Shown: positions 44,579 through 55,429 of the stretch, one piece after another
Layout: each line of letters begins with the position of its first letter
How positions within the stretch are numbered: the first letter of the stretch is position 1
NCBI GenBank assembly: GCA_015183035.1
Contig: JACZZP010000001.1
Span: forward strand, 1,426,001-1,490,000
Direction: 5' to 3'
Length of the DNA: 64,000 bases
Source of the DNA: Meloidogyne chitwoodi
Taxonomy: Eukaryota > Nematoda > Chromadorea > Rhabditida > Meloidogynidae
Notes under the pieces: model-generated
Seen by the model: only the letters and a program-made list of their open reading frames with translations
Database searches by the model: none
Told to the model about the DNA's origin: nothing
Made by a program: the position numbers and the translations under genes

Positions 44579-47500
44579 TTAAATAAGATTATTCAAAATT
44601 TGATCTGCAATTGCAGGTGACTGCCGTCGAGTTCCTTGGCGCTGTTGGTTATAAAATTGATTTTGTTGGAAAATTCTATGCTGTGGTTGTACAGACGCGG
44701 TTCTAACCGTGTTAGAGTAAGACTGTTGATTTATTGCCTAAAATATTATTCAAATTGAAATAGCATAAATTCCAATTTACCTCTCCATAAATATTGTTGC
44801 GGGTTCCGTAAACTGTTTGGTGGAATTGTTGTTGTGTTCCAATTTGTTGGTTACTTCCTCCAAGTGGAATTGTTCGAAGAGCAGTGTCAGATGTGCCTGG
44901 GATCAAACGGGTACCGGTAGATTGAATATCAAGATATCCGCCTGAATTTTGTTGCTGTACTGTTGGCTCAACCAAATAGTGTTGTACTTCTGGTTGTTGG
45001 CGGTAAAACTTAAAAAATATATTAACGTCTAAAACCATCTACATATTTGAAAGATACTGGATGACCAAGGCTGTCCTGTTCATATTCCATTTGATTTGAG
45101 GTTGCATAGCTGGGTTGTTGGGGCCCAATCTGCTGCTGTGTCACATAAATTGTAGTTGTTCCAGCACTATTCTCTACTCCTCCCATTGATGAGGAATATG
45201 CATATGTTGGTGATGTTCCATGAGATGAATAAATTTGTTGTTCTGGCTGTTGGTAAGTGTAGCGCAAAAATCTCTGCTGAGATAAGCTTCCACCGGCCGA
45301 TGATTGTTGCTGAGGCTGGAGAACCGGCGGTTGTTGATCATTGGAAGTAGTCAGAATATTTGATGTAGTATAGTAGTGTTGTATACCACCTGCCATCACA
45401 TGCTGATCTTGGTTTTGCTAGAATAGACAAATATTTAGAAGAATAGTAAAAACAAACATCCGATTCTATTGAAAAATGATTTTGTCGCCGATGCTGTTGT
45501 TGAATAATTTGATTTTTTTGTGGTGAATAATTGTTGGCTGTAGAGGATGAAGCAACTAACGTAACAACGGCAGAGTATGGAGAAGGTGGAGTGGATGGAG
45601 GAATTGGAGCTGATGGACGTGCCAAACGTGGCTGAATGGAGCACTGTTGTTGTCGAGACATAGTCATTACTGGGGCAATGAAGGAATCACTACTCTGAGA
45701 CTGGAACATCGAAATTTGTTGCTAAAATATAAAAAAATTTTAAAGGTAAAATAAAATAGAATAATAACCGAACTGCCAACAGACACTGGCCTTTGAGGTG
45801 ATTGATGTGGAGAATAAATTTGAATTAACTTTTGATGCTGACCAGATGCTAGAGGTGTTAACAAAAATTGAATCAAATAAAAAATATTATAATAAAAATT
45901 ACAATAACGCGAAGGTGAAAGAGTGACCGTTCCATGAGCCTCGCGTAAGTGCTGAAAAATAGTATAAAAGGTTCTTTGCAAATAATTCCTTAAAATTTCT
46001 TATTGTTGGACTTATATGTTATCCCTACCTTTTTGCGTACTATTTTTTTGCGCACAAATTTATTTATAATATACAACTACAATAAAAATTTACTCCAAGG
46101 GTTCCATTCGATGGCGTCTTTTTCAGTTGTTGGCAAATCCCAAATTTTCATTATTAAAGAAAATAAAAAATTGAAGTGATAAAGACTATACTTTATCCTT
46201 ACAATTAGTTTTCAAATATATTATGAACAATTTTAATTGATTGTTTTTGGTGCCAACGGCATAATTGAGGAAACAAATTAATATTTGTCAGCAAAAAATG
46301 TACGCAAAAAGAGTGTAGGGATATTTAGTACCTAATAAAGCACTAAACTATCTTCTAATCAATAGTTACTATCGTATTTCTTTCGGTACTTTTGTATCAC
46401 GTCTTTTTTTTTTAATTTTTAATATAACGATGATAGCTCATAATGTATTCAGAAAAATAGTGAAACTTTTTTGCTTGAGTTTAAATTATAAACCTCGATT
46501 TGGAAAAAACTATAAATATCTAAAAAAAATTCAATTTTATACCTTGTTAAGTGCCGTAAATGTCTTAAACACATGTAATTCATTGCCAATAGATGCACAT
46601 TGTTGACATTGGTATTTACTATCTCTTTAAAATAAAAAAAATAAATAACTAATTTTGAAATTGAAAAATTATAACCGCATTAAAGAAGTATTAGAAACTG
46701 ATGAGGTACTAACAATCATAGAAGCTGCACAAGTTGTAATCAAGAAAGGAGTTTCTTGAATAATATTAGCTTTAGTAGTTGAAGAGTCATTAGAAGAAAA
46801 AGGGTAAAAAGGTGACTGGCGCCCAGGAAATTGTCTGCTAAGAATTCCCTCTTCCGATGCACTTAACTTAGAGGCAGACATTTGCATGGAATGCTCGAAA
46901 GATGAAATATGATTAGTTCGCATATGATGCCTGACATAAGTAAAAAACAATTCATCAATTATTAAAATGTTTGTAAAAATTAATTCGTATCAATAAATCA
47001 TATTAAAAAAGAAAAATGCTGAAAATGGAAATTATTTTCCTAATGGTCAAATAAAAATAATGTATATATAAAAACAAAAACCTTAGTCCTTGTTGATTTT
47101 TGTAAGTTTTTAAACAGCCATCAAATGTACAGCGGTATTTTCTATCTTCAAAATCACCCAACAATTTAAATATTGGCATTTTAATATAAAAGAAGTTAAA
47201 AAAACTTGATGTCCAGGCGACTGACCTCCACTTAGTAAATCTGGTGTTATACAGTCTAAGATATTAGAAAAAGATATTTAAAAATTAAGATATCATGGAG
47301 GTTTGAGAAAAAAATGTTAAGTAAAATTTTGCCCAAAAAAGTTTACATTCCTTCCCTCTTTCAATATATTAATATGGTTTGTAAACTCAACAAATTTCCC
47401 TCGTCTTGACTTGACAACTAAATTTATCAAAAATTATTAATATTCAAAACGTTCAAAAAAGTATTTATTTAATTGCCAAGATAAAATAAGGGAAATTTTG

Positions 47501-48274
47501 GAAAATAAAAGTGAAGAACTAGAAATCTTATCGATAATATTATCAAGTTTTAGCATTGCCCCGGTCATACCACTCGAAGTAGAAGCCTCTCTGGGACGAG
47601 TGAGCTGATTTTCTGATATCTTCTTCGAACCTAGTGCAGAAAAAGAAACTTGATCATTCGCGGCTAGTATTTCAGAATTCAAAGATGAATTTGTTGTTTG
47701 CCTAACTAAATTGTATGAAAATGTAATCCCAATTATTATCAGCCTTTTACAGGTGCCACATTAATAAAATATTTAATTACTAAAATAAAAAATAGAGTAA
47801 ACATACCATTATTAGGCATAGAAGGAACTTGCTGAGTAATTGATTTAGTCTTATAATGACAGAATTTAAGTATTCTTTGTTTGGGAGGCGCTATCGGATG
47901 AACTTTATGTCCTTTTGGAAAAGGTTTTAGCCTATAATGAATTTTGTTAATTAAAAAGTTCAAAAACTAACTTGTAAATCAGAGAAAGAGGAACAGGTTG
48001 ATTAAACGAAGCTGCGCGGGCCTTCTCGTATTGTTCTGGTTCATCGATAAATTGTTCACGAAGAAGCTTTCGCTCAGCGATTTTAGCATTTTCGATTAAA
48101 GCTTTAGAATAACTTTAAAAAGTAGAAAAATTATAAATAATTACGTATATGTTCCTCCTCGATATGATGAATCAATTCAAGTAAATTTTTATAATAAAGC
48201 CCACATTTTTCACCATGAGCATTGATCTGTCCATCTTCAATTTTTACGAAAGTGCAACAATTCTGATGAAACAT
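44579..48274 (-). CDS. JAZF1-like (SFP1-type) C2H2 zinc-finger protein
   Basis: Fourteen exons join in phase to about 699 residues: 48274-48145, 48101-47972, 47931-47807, 47705-47571, 47255-47226, 47145-47082, 46930-46676, 46624-46543, 45951-45909, 45848-45769, 45721-45458, 45417-45043, 45008-44781 and 44737-44579. Residues 24-42 form a finger C-x12-H-x4-H within C-G-L-Y-Y-K-N-L-L-E-L-I-H-H-I-E, like the first finger of JAZF1. A second, Y-R-C-T-F-D-G-C-L-K-T-Y-K-N, and a third, Y-Q-C-Q-Q-C ending H-L-R-E-A-H, match the C-terminal finger pair of JAZF1/Sfp1. JAZF1 is a chromatin and transcription cofactor (TR4 partner, NuA4-associated). The worm protein adds a Gln/Ser/Pro-rich tail of about 350 residues. 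The exon at 47255-47226 rests on phase and is the least certain. Intron 46542-45952 holds a Merlin copy. Confidence 0.8.
46008..46332 (-). mobile_element. Decayed second copy of the Merlin-type element
   Basis: The 325-bp copy has ends of the same family as the element at 5453-5927: ATGTTATCCCTAC then TTTTTGCGTAC and TTTTTTTGCGCACAAAT at left, and the inverted form at right ending TACGCAAAAAGAGTGTAGGG. Read on the minus strand it has the same start of the transposase frame (M-K-I-W-D-L-P-T-T-E-K-D-A-I-E), after which homology ends and a stop follows. It lies in an intron of the JAZF1-like gene. The target-site duplication is not clear. Confidence 0.78.
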
Positions 48275-48413
48275 TCAAAAGGTCGACATAATTTTGACAA
48301 ATTTGATAGATATTTATATGTTAGAAGCGATTTATGAACAAATCCTGATTTGTCGCAGGCCGGTTTATCACGACCGGTTTGTTGTTTATTTAATAATATT
48401 TCAATGTGATGAT

Positions 48414-48973
48414 TAGGGCTGCAGATTTTAGTTGTAAAAAAATGCAAAATAGTGACTAAAATAGTTGCTAAAAAAGTGTCAAAATAGTTGGTAAAATGGA
48501 AAAAAGTCCAAAATAGTTGCAAAAATAGTTGCTAAATTATTTTTGGCTTATTTATTTAACTAATGACAAAATGTCATTAAGGAAAAATTTGACAAAATGT
48601 CACAAAGGGAAAAAAGACAAAATGTCACTAAGGGAAAATTGGACAAAATGTCATTAAGGGTAAACAGACAAAATGTCAATGAGAAATTTTTTACGATTTT
48701 CCATTCATAAATTTTCTGCCATGAACCGTTTTTGACTTTCTTTCAATATTTAAGATATTTTTTGTCTGAACTTGGCAAAATATGCCAATAGTTACTAAAA
48801 TCCCTAAAAATCCCGAAATAGTGAAAATAGTTTAAAAAGCCAAAATAGTTAAAATAGTTGCCAATAGTTGCGTTCAAATCAAAAAATTATTGCTCAATTA
48901 TACGTTTTTTTGCATATCTCGACTTGTACATTCAGCAAAAAAAATTATTAAAAAACTAAAATCTGCAGCCCTA
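48414..48973. mobile_element. Non-autonomous hAT element (TAGGGCTGCAGA termini)
   Basis: The 560-bp element has inverted ends TAGGGCTGCAGATTTTAGTT and AACTAAAATCTGCAGCCCTA, flanked by a perfect 8-bp duplication GTGATGAT (48406-48413 and 48974-48981), the hAT signature. The interior consists of repeated AAAATAGTTG motifs and four or five GACAAAATGTCA(C/T)TAAGGG units. No transposase frame is present. It lies about 140 bp upstream of the JAZF1-like start codon. Confidence 0.9.
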
Positions 48974-48981
48974 GTGATGAT

Positions 48982-51625
48982 GTCTGAACCGAAAATGTAT
49001 GGGCCGCAGATGTCGGCTTATCTTTAATTTAGGTTGTAAACTATGTAACGCACAGTATGAAAAATTTGTTGCAGGTTATTAAGCCACAAGGTAAAGAAGA
49101 AAATGAAAGTTGATGGAAGATTTTAAACATTTTTAACTGCTACGAACTTGGAACTGTCATTGATATTTACTAGAGATCTCATAGTTTTAAAATTATTTAA
49201 CTAAATAAGTATTTTCAATTTTTAGATTTTATTTAATCTTTAGTCATTACTGACTTTATTTTTATTCTAAAATTTCCTTATATTTTGAGGTAAGAACTGA
49301 TGAGAATGAGGTACAGGTACTTATACGGTTAGCTTCGATCGATCCGACTGCCACCTCAAATTTGAGTCGACCTCTTAAGATCACCTCTTTTGTCCGTAAC
49401 TTTATTTATTTTCTGTGAGTGATCTTCTGTCTGTTATCGAACTATGCAGGCTATCAATAATCCTTATTTTTTCTATCGATCATCATCCACTTGTCCATTA
49501 GAATTTATTTATTTTTCTCCCACTTATTTCCTGCCAGTGCTTTGTCGAGCATTCAACATAAAATTTTCTGTCTTGTCTGTTTGGCCATCAAGGAAAGCCT
49601 TTAAAACTACATTATAACCCTTCTTTATTTATTGAAATCGATCCTCTATTTTATTTCTATAAATTATTTAATTAATGAAGTTTTACAAAATGTGCAAAAA
49701 ATTAATGAAAAAAAAAATTTTTTGCTTTATTATAATTTTAAATCGTTATACATATTTATTTTTGATGTCAAATATTTTTATTTGTCAATTAATATTTATT
49801 ATTTAATATATGGTGTATATGTAGATCAATTCTTTATTATTTTCTCTTACACATACACAACAGGGATGGGTAAATTTTGGATTTCGGGTTTCGGAAATTT
49901 ATTTTTTGGGTTTTTAAGTCATTTTTATTTCGTATTTCGTTTTATTTTTTACATTTTGTTTCGGATGTCGGATTTCGTATTTTATTTTCCAATTTTGATC
50001 CCTAATACACAATATTCTTTTAAATGTTTCTTTTAGATATACTTTAAGTTTATATTTTAGCTTTTTTGTTTGTTCATTATTCTACGTTTTAAACCACAGT
50101 TAAAAAATATCCACAAAAAATATTAAACACTAAAATGCATCTTTCTCAGACTAATGTTCCACTTTTCTCTAAAATTATTTCGTTTTTTTATTTAAGAAAA
50201 TATGTAAAGTATTGAATATATACAAGCGCGAAAGTGGGCGAACTGAAAGAAAATTGATATGCGCTGTCGCAATATTTTTTGCTTTCTATTTTAAACGTAG
50301 TTATATGTGTAAATCTTTCTTATTTTCAGATTTTTTCTCCCAGAAAGAAATGTTTATTTTTTAAATTTATTTTTACCTTAAAATGGAAAAAAAGAATGAA
50401 AATTATGTATATATTTTTTTATTTTATGTCAGTCCACTTGGCAATTTATTTAGTAGTTTTATTTTGGATGCGACAAAAACATGCTAGAAATAGCGTGAAA
50501 GCACAGGAGCTACGGAAGGGTGAAAGCAATCAAATTTTCTCGAGTTGAGTTGAGGATGAGTAAAAAAAGAAAAAGGCATATTTTTTGCTTTATTATAAAT
50601 AAAACTTTACTTAAATTTTTTTATTTTATTTTTTTAATATTTTGAATAAATATTTATTTTTAAATATAATTATATCAATTTATTTAATTATAAAAATGTA
50701 ATTTAAATAAAAAGCCGATTTTCGCGCACCTGCTTCCTCCTTTTTAAAAAATTTATCTTTTTTTTAATTTTAATTTCCGTTTCCTCTGAATTAAGTAAAA
50801 ATATTTTATTATTTTTTTAAATATTTTTATTTCTTTACTAAAAATAATATTTAATTTTCTAATAATATTATTTGTTAATTATTTAAAAAATATATTTTTA
50901 GACCTTTTTAAATTTTTTAAATAAAATTATTCAACCATTAAACAATATCCATTTATTCGAAAAAATTTACTGTCAACAATTTAAAAGCTTTTTTTTGATA
51001 TTTTTTGGACAATAAAATCTTGAAATAAATATTTTTTAAATTTTTATTTAAATTTAAATTAAAAAAATGTTTTTCTTATTTTTTAATAATTTATTCATTT
51101 TTTTAAATTCTTTTTTCAATCTCATTCTTCTGCGCTTCCTTTATTATTTTGAAATATACATATTTAGTTTAAGTCCAAAAAACTCAACAAACCAGCCTTT
51201 TGTTCCTGACATTCTTTTTTATTTATTATTAACATTTTATAATAATATATAAATAACAAAAATATATTTATGTACATAAATATATTTTTTGGAAAAAAAG
51301 AAAAAATTAAATATTTAAAATGTCAATATTATAAATTTAAAAAATATATATTGATTTTTTAAATTTATTTTTAAAATATAAATTTAAAAAATCATTTATT
51401 TTATATAGTAAAACATAGAAAAATAAACATAAATATTATGTATGTACATTTATATTGAAAAGCGTCATCAATCACTAAAAATGAGACAACTCATTTTTCT
51501 GTATATATTTATTTTTCCTTCACACTTTTGCCTTTACTTTTTTTACATTCGATTTTTAAGCAACAAATTTTTTAATCTAAAGTAAAAAATTTAAAAAAAA
51601 TTAATTTAAATTTTATCCTTTATTA
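48982..51625. other. Non-coding region
   Basis: No gene is supportable; hydrophobic open frames at 49632-50036 and 50279-50548 are AT-driven without splice or start context. A repeat-like patch lies at 49862-50027. Confidence 0.4.
49862..50027. repeat. ATTTCGG-rich patch with inverted ends, possible MITE relic
   Basis: It starts CAGGGATGGGTAAATTTTGG and ends CCAATTTTGATCCCTA, imperfect inverted copies. Inside are about eight copies of ATTTCG(G/T). Probably a short degenerate element. Confidence 0.4.
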
Positions 51626-52338
51626 CAGGGTTGCCAGATGAAAAAATGAAAAATCCGTAAATTCATCGGAAAAAATCCTCATTTTTGGGCAAAAATCCGC
51701 AAATAATAAAAATGTTTATTATAATAGAAATTTTTTAAATGTTCATATTTTTCGCTATTAACAATGGATTTTAACAATTTATTATTCGAAATAATCATCT
51801 TGTAAAATTCTGTGCAAGAAAATCATAATTAACCTTCACTTGGGCTAGTGATTTGACACGCCGCAAACGAAAAATTGCTCCACCCCAGAAGATCGAAACC
51901 AAAAAATCGTTCAACCAATTGCTCCAATTGCTATTTCGGTCAAATATCTTACAATTAGTTTGTATTGCACAAACTTGGATCTATTGGGAGTGTTTTATTA
52001 CTTTTCCGTTTAGGTGATTGGCCCAATTGGTTGAATCTTTTGGGTTGAACACGAAAACTTTTGAGATCTAATGTACTCTAGTTAACCAAAATTTACCTTT
52101 TCAGCGCCACAGGCGAAAAATTTTGGAAATTTTTGTACTCTTGTTGCAAAAATTAAACCAAAAATAGCAATTTTTAATTAAATTTCTGAAAAAACATCAA
52201 AAATATCCAAAAACATAAAAAATCCTCAAAAATCCTCAAAAAACCACAAAAATCCGCAAATCCTCATTTTCAAAAAAATCCTCTTCGATTTCTTAAAATC
52301 CTCAAAATGAGGATAAATCCTCACATATGGCAACCCTG
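51626..52338. mobile_element. Non-autonomous hAT element (CAGGGTTGCCA termini)
   Basis: The 713-bp element has ends CAGGGTTGCCA and TGGCAACCCTG, flanked by a perfect 8-bp duplication CTTTATTA (51618-51625 and 52339-52346). Subterminal repeats AAAAATCC(T/G)CAAA are abundant at both ends and oriented inward. No transposase frame is visible. The termini resemble those of the small element at 41336-41547, pointing to one hAT lineage. Confidence 0.9.
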
Positions 52339-52615
52339 CTTTATTACTATAAGATTTCAATTTTTATAATTTAAATAAATTCCATTCAATTATTAATTAA
52401 CTAAATTTAAAAAAATAATTAAAATCGTTCCGCTGTCAAAAACATTCTTATTTTATTCTCTTTTAAATATATTAAAAAATAAATAGTAATTAGAATATAA
52501 TTAATTTCTTAAAATTATTATTATTTACAAATATATTATTTTTATTTTTTTACAGGTTTTTTAATGTTTATTTATCGGCAAATTGATTTTTAATTTCTTT
52601 AAATTAAAAAAAAAT

Positions 52616-54999
52616 ATGAAAATTGATGCTAATAAATTCAATAATAAAGAAAAAACGACAAATAATAATTGGAATAATAAAAATCGTCAAAATCATCAAC
52701 AAAATGAACAAAATCTATTAATTATGTCTAATAATAATTCTGAGGTTATATTATATTTATTTACTCTTTTTAATATATTTTAAAGGATATTAAAGCTGAT
52801 AATTATCTTCATTCTTCTTCTTGTCCTTCCTCAAATAGTCCAAATGGTTTGATTATTTAATTATTTATTATAAAGGAATAATTTTATTAAAAAAATATAA
52901 AACTTTCAAAAATTATTATTTTCTTACCTTTACAAATAATTTAGCTGATTAAATAAAATTATACAAATGTTCCTATTAAATAATTTTTATTTTACTCAAT
53001 TGTATTCTCCGAATATTTAGACTACTTTTTTTTTTAAATTTTTTAGCTAAAATGTTTTCTTTTTTAATTATATTTAAAATATTAATTTTTATTTTAGGTC
53101 AAGATGCATTATTAAATATTAGTAGCAGCTGTTTACAAAAGCCTGATTTAGAATATCTTGGTTTATTACTTAAAGATAAAAAACAACTTTCAGCATTTCC
53201 AAATGTTTTTTCTCATGTTGAAAGACTTGTAGATGAAGGTATTTTTTTATTTAGAAAAAAATTAAAAAAATATGTTTAGAAATTAATCGAGTTCGTATTT
53301 CAATATTTCAATGTGAGTTTAGCCGTGAACCTTTGCAATTACCTGATGCTATTGGAGAAAATATTATTCATCAAGAAAAGTTATTTGTTCCAGTAAAGCA
53401 ATATCCAGATGTTTGAAAATAAAATAATTTTTAATAAAAATAAATAAAATTTTAAAGTATAATTTTGTTGGACGTATTCTTGGGCCTAGAGGAATGACAG
53501 CAAAACAATTAGAAACAGAAACTGGATGTAGAATAATGGTTAGAGGAAAAGGTTCTATGAGAGATAAAAATAAAGAAGATGCAAATAGAGGAAAACCTAA
53601 TTGGGAACATTTAAATGAAGATTTACATGTTATTATACAAGTAAATAAATAAATAATTTAAATAAATATATTTTTTATAGTGTGAAGATACTGAAAATAG
53701 AGCAAAAATTAAAATGTCTAAAGCAATTGAAGAAGTTAATAAATTATTAATTCCACAACCAGAAGGTGAAGATGAACTTAAAAGAAAACAATTAATGGAA
53801 TTAGCTATTATAAATGGAACATTTCGTAATTCAATTCCAATAACTACTTCAATAATATCTTCATCTAATAATAATACTTCTATTAATTCAAATAAATTAA
53901 ATAATTCTTTACTTCGTAAGTTTTTCTCTCTCTCTCTTTTTCCCATTATTTTCCTATTGATAAAAATTAAATTTAGAAAAAGTAAATTTATTTATTATAA
54001 TTAAATTTTTTAAAAGAATTAGATCAACGTTTTTTACTTGGTTCATTTGGTAATTCATCTGCTATAGGACTTACAGGTGTTCCTTTAATGATTGCACCAA
54101 ATTCTGCTTCTACATTAATTAAAGGAATAGGAGGACCTTTAAATAATAATAATTCAACAACAATACCACATTCATTAACAAATGCTTCAATTGCTCAAAC
54201 ATTATTACAATTAAATGGAATTTCAAATAATATTTTAAATACTCCAGGTCCATATGGATTAGCATTACCTCAACAAAATAATGGAACTTCATTAGATTTA
54301 ATTTCTTTTGGAGCTAAGTTTGTTTTAAAAATATTTTTTTACTTTTATTTATTTATTTTAAGTCAATTTCAACAAGATCAACAACAACAACTTTCATTAT
54401 TACTTCAACAGCAACAAATAGCTTTATTACAACAACAAAATAATAATAATAATGGAGGAATTTCATTAGGAGAATATACAGATAATTTTGGTGGAACGGA
54501 TTCTGCCGGTCAGTTATTGATCTCTTCTATTTTATAAAAAAATAATAATTTATTTTTCATTTAATTTGTAATTTTTTAATATTTTTTTTTTAATTTTTAT
54601 AGTCTTTCATAAATTTTAAGTTATAAGTAATTGTTATATTATATTTAAATATATATTTGCATTGGGTGTTTGAATATTTTATAAACTATTTTTTAACAAA
54701 CTAAATAAAAATAACGAAACTTTCAATTTAATAAAAAAATATTCAATATTAACAAAATAATTTAGTACTCTTTTACTTTCTTCTAGTCATTTGTTTCATT
54801 TTTTGTTAACTCAAAAATTTTCTAATTTATATAATTAATATTTAGTAATTGAGATTAAATTATTCTAATTAAGAAATAACCTTTTTTTACGGTATGAAAT
54901 AACAAAAATACTAAAGACCTTTCAGGTGCAATTCTTTCGGGACAACGTCGATTTGTTGGACACAGTCGCGATGCTTCATTTCCCTATGGGAAGCAATGA
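52616..54999 (+). CDS. asd-2: STAR-family KH RNA-binding protein (ASD-2/Quaking-like)
   Basis: Nine exons join in phase to about 466 residues: 52616-52744, 52786-52846, 53098-53238, 53280-53410, 53458-53640, 53681-53915, 54017-54317, 54363-54508 and 54926-54999. QUA1 is [10 protein letters not shown], ending [10 protein letters not shown]. The maxi-KH domain has [18 protein letters not shown] and [11 protein letters not shown]2 has [19 protein letters not shown]. The tail is Gln/Asn-rich. STAR proteins bind ACUAAY elements and control splicing or translation; E-N-R-A-K-I-K and Q-C-E-F-S-R-E-P-L favour ASD-2 or its relative GLD-1. Reading through the last donor (54509) gives an alternative short C-terminus ending at 54537. 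A TTTTTACAG acceptor at 52554-52555 may receive the spliced leader. Confidence 0.88.
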
Positions 55000-55429
55000 T
55001 GAAAAAATAATGCTTAAATTATAATTCGTTATCGTTATAATAATGTCCTTGTTTTTGCTTTATCAATATTAAACTAACTAAAATAATAATAATCTTATAT
55101 ACCCTCCTCTTCATTTTTGCATAATTGGTGCCTTAAATTTTAACAAAAAATCTCTTTTAGTCTTTTAAAAATATAAAATTTCTATAATATTGCTATCTAT
55201 ATTCATAATATTATATATTGTTATCTAAATCTCGAATAATAAAAAGCCTTAAAATTCAATTACTTATTCATTTTATATGCGGCTTTACAATTTAATTACA
55301 TAAAAGCAATTTTTTCATAAAAATTTCATTTAAATTTATTAAGCATAATGTGCCTATTTTTAAATAAATTGAATTTTTTTTAAATTTTTTATTAAATAAT
55401 TTTAGGATCAACAAATAATAAAAAATTTT
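55000..55429. other. Convergent 3' flanks of asd-2-like and kanadaptin genes
   Basis: AT-rich, no feature recognised. Confidence 0.35.

Noticed and set aside
48244..48522. Minus-strand 92-residue frame upstream of the JAZF1-like start
   Set aside because: Most of it lies in the hAT element and the intergenic flank; it is not in the frame of the zinc-finger protein.
49632..50548. Hydrophobic open frames (134 and 89 residues)
   Set aside because: Their F/I/Y/L content follows from A/T richness; no conserved motif, splice context or trans-splice acceptor is present.
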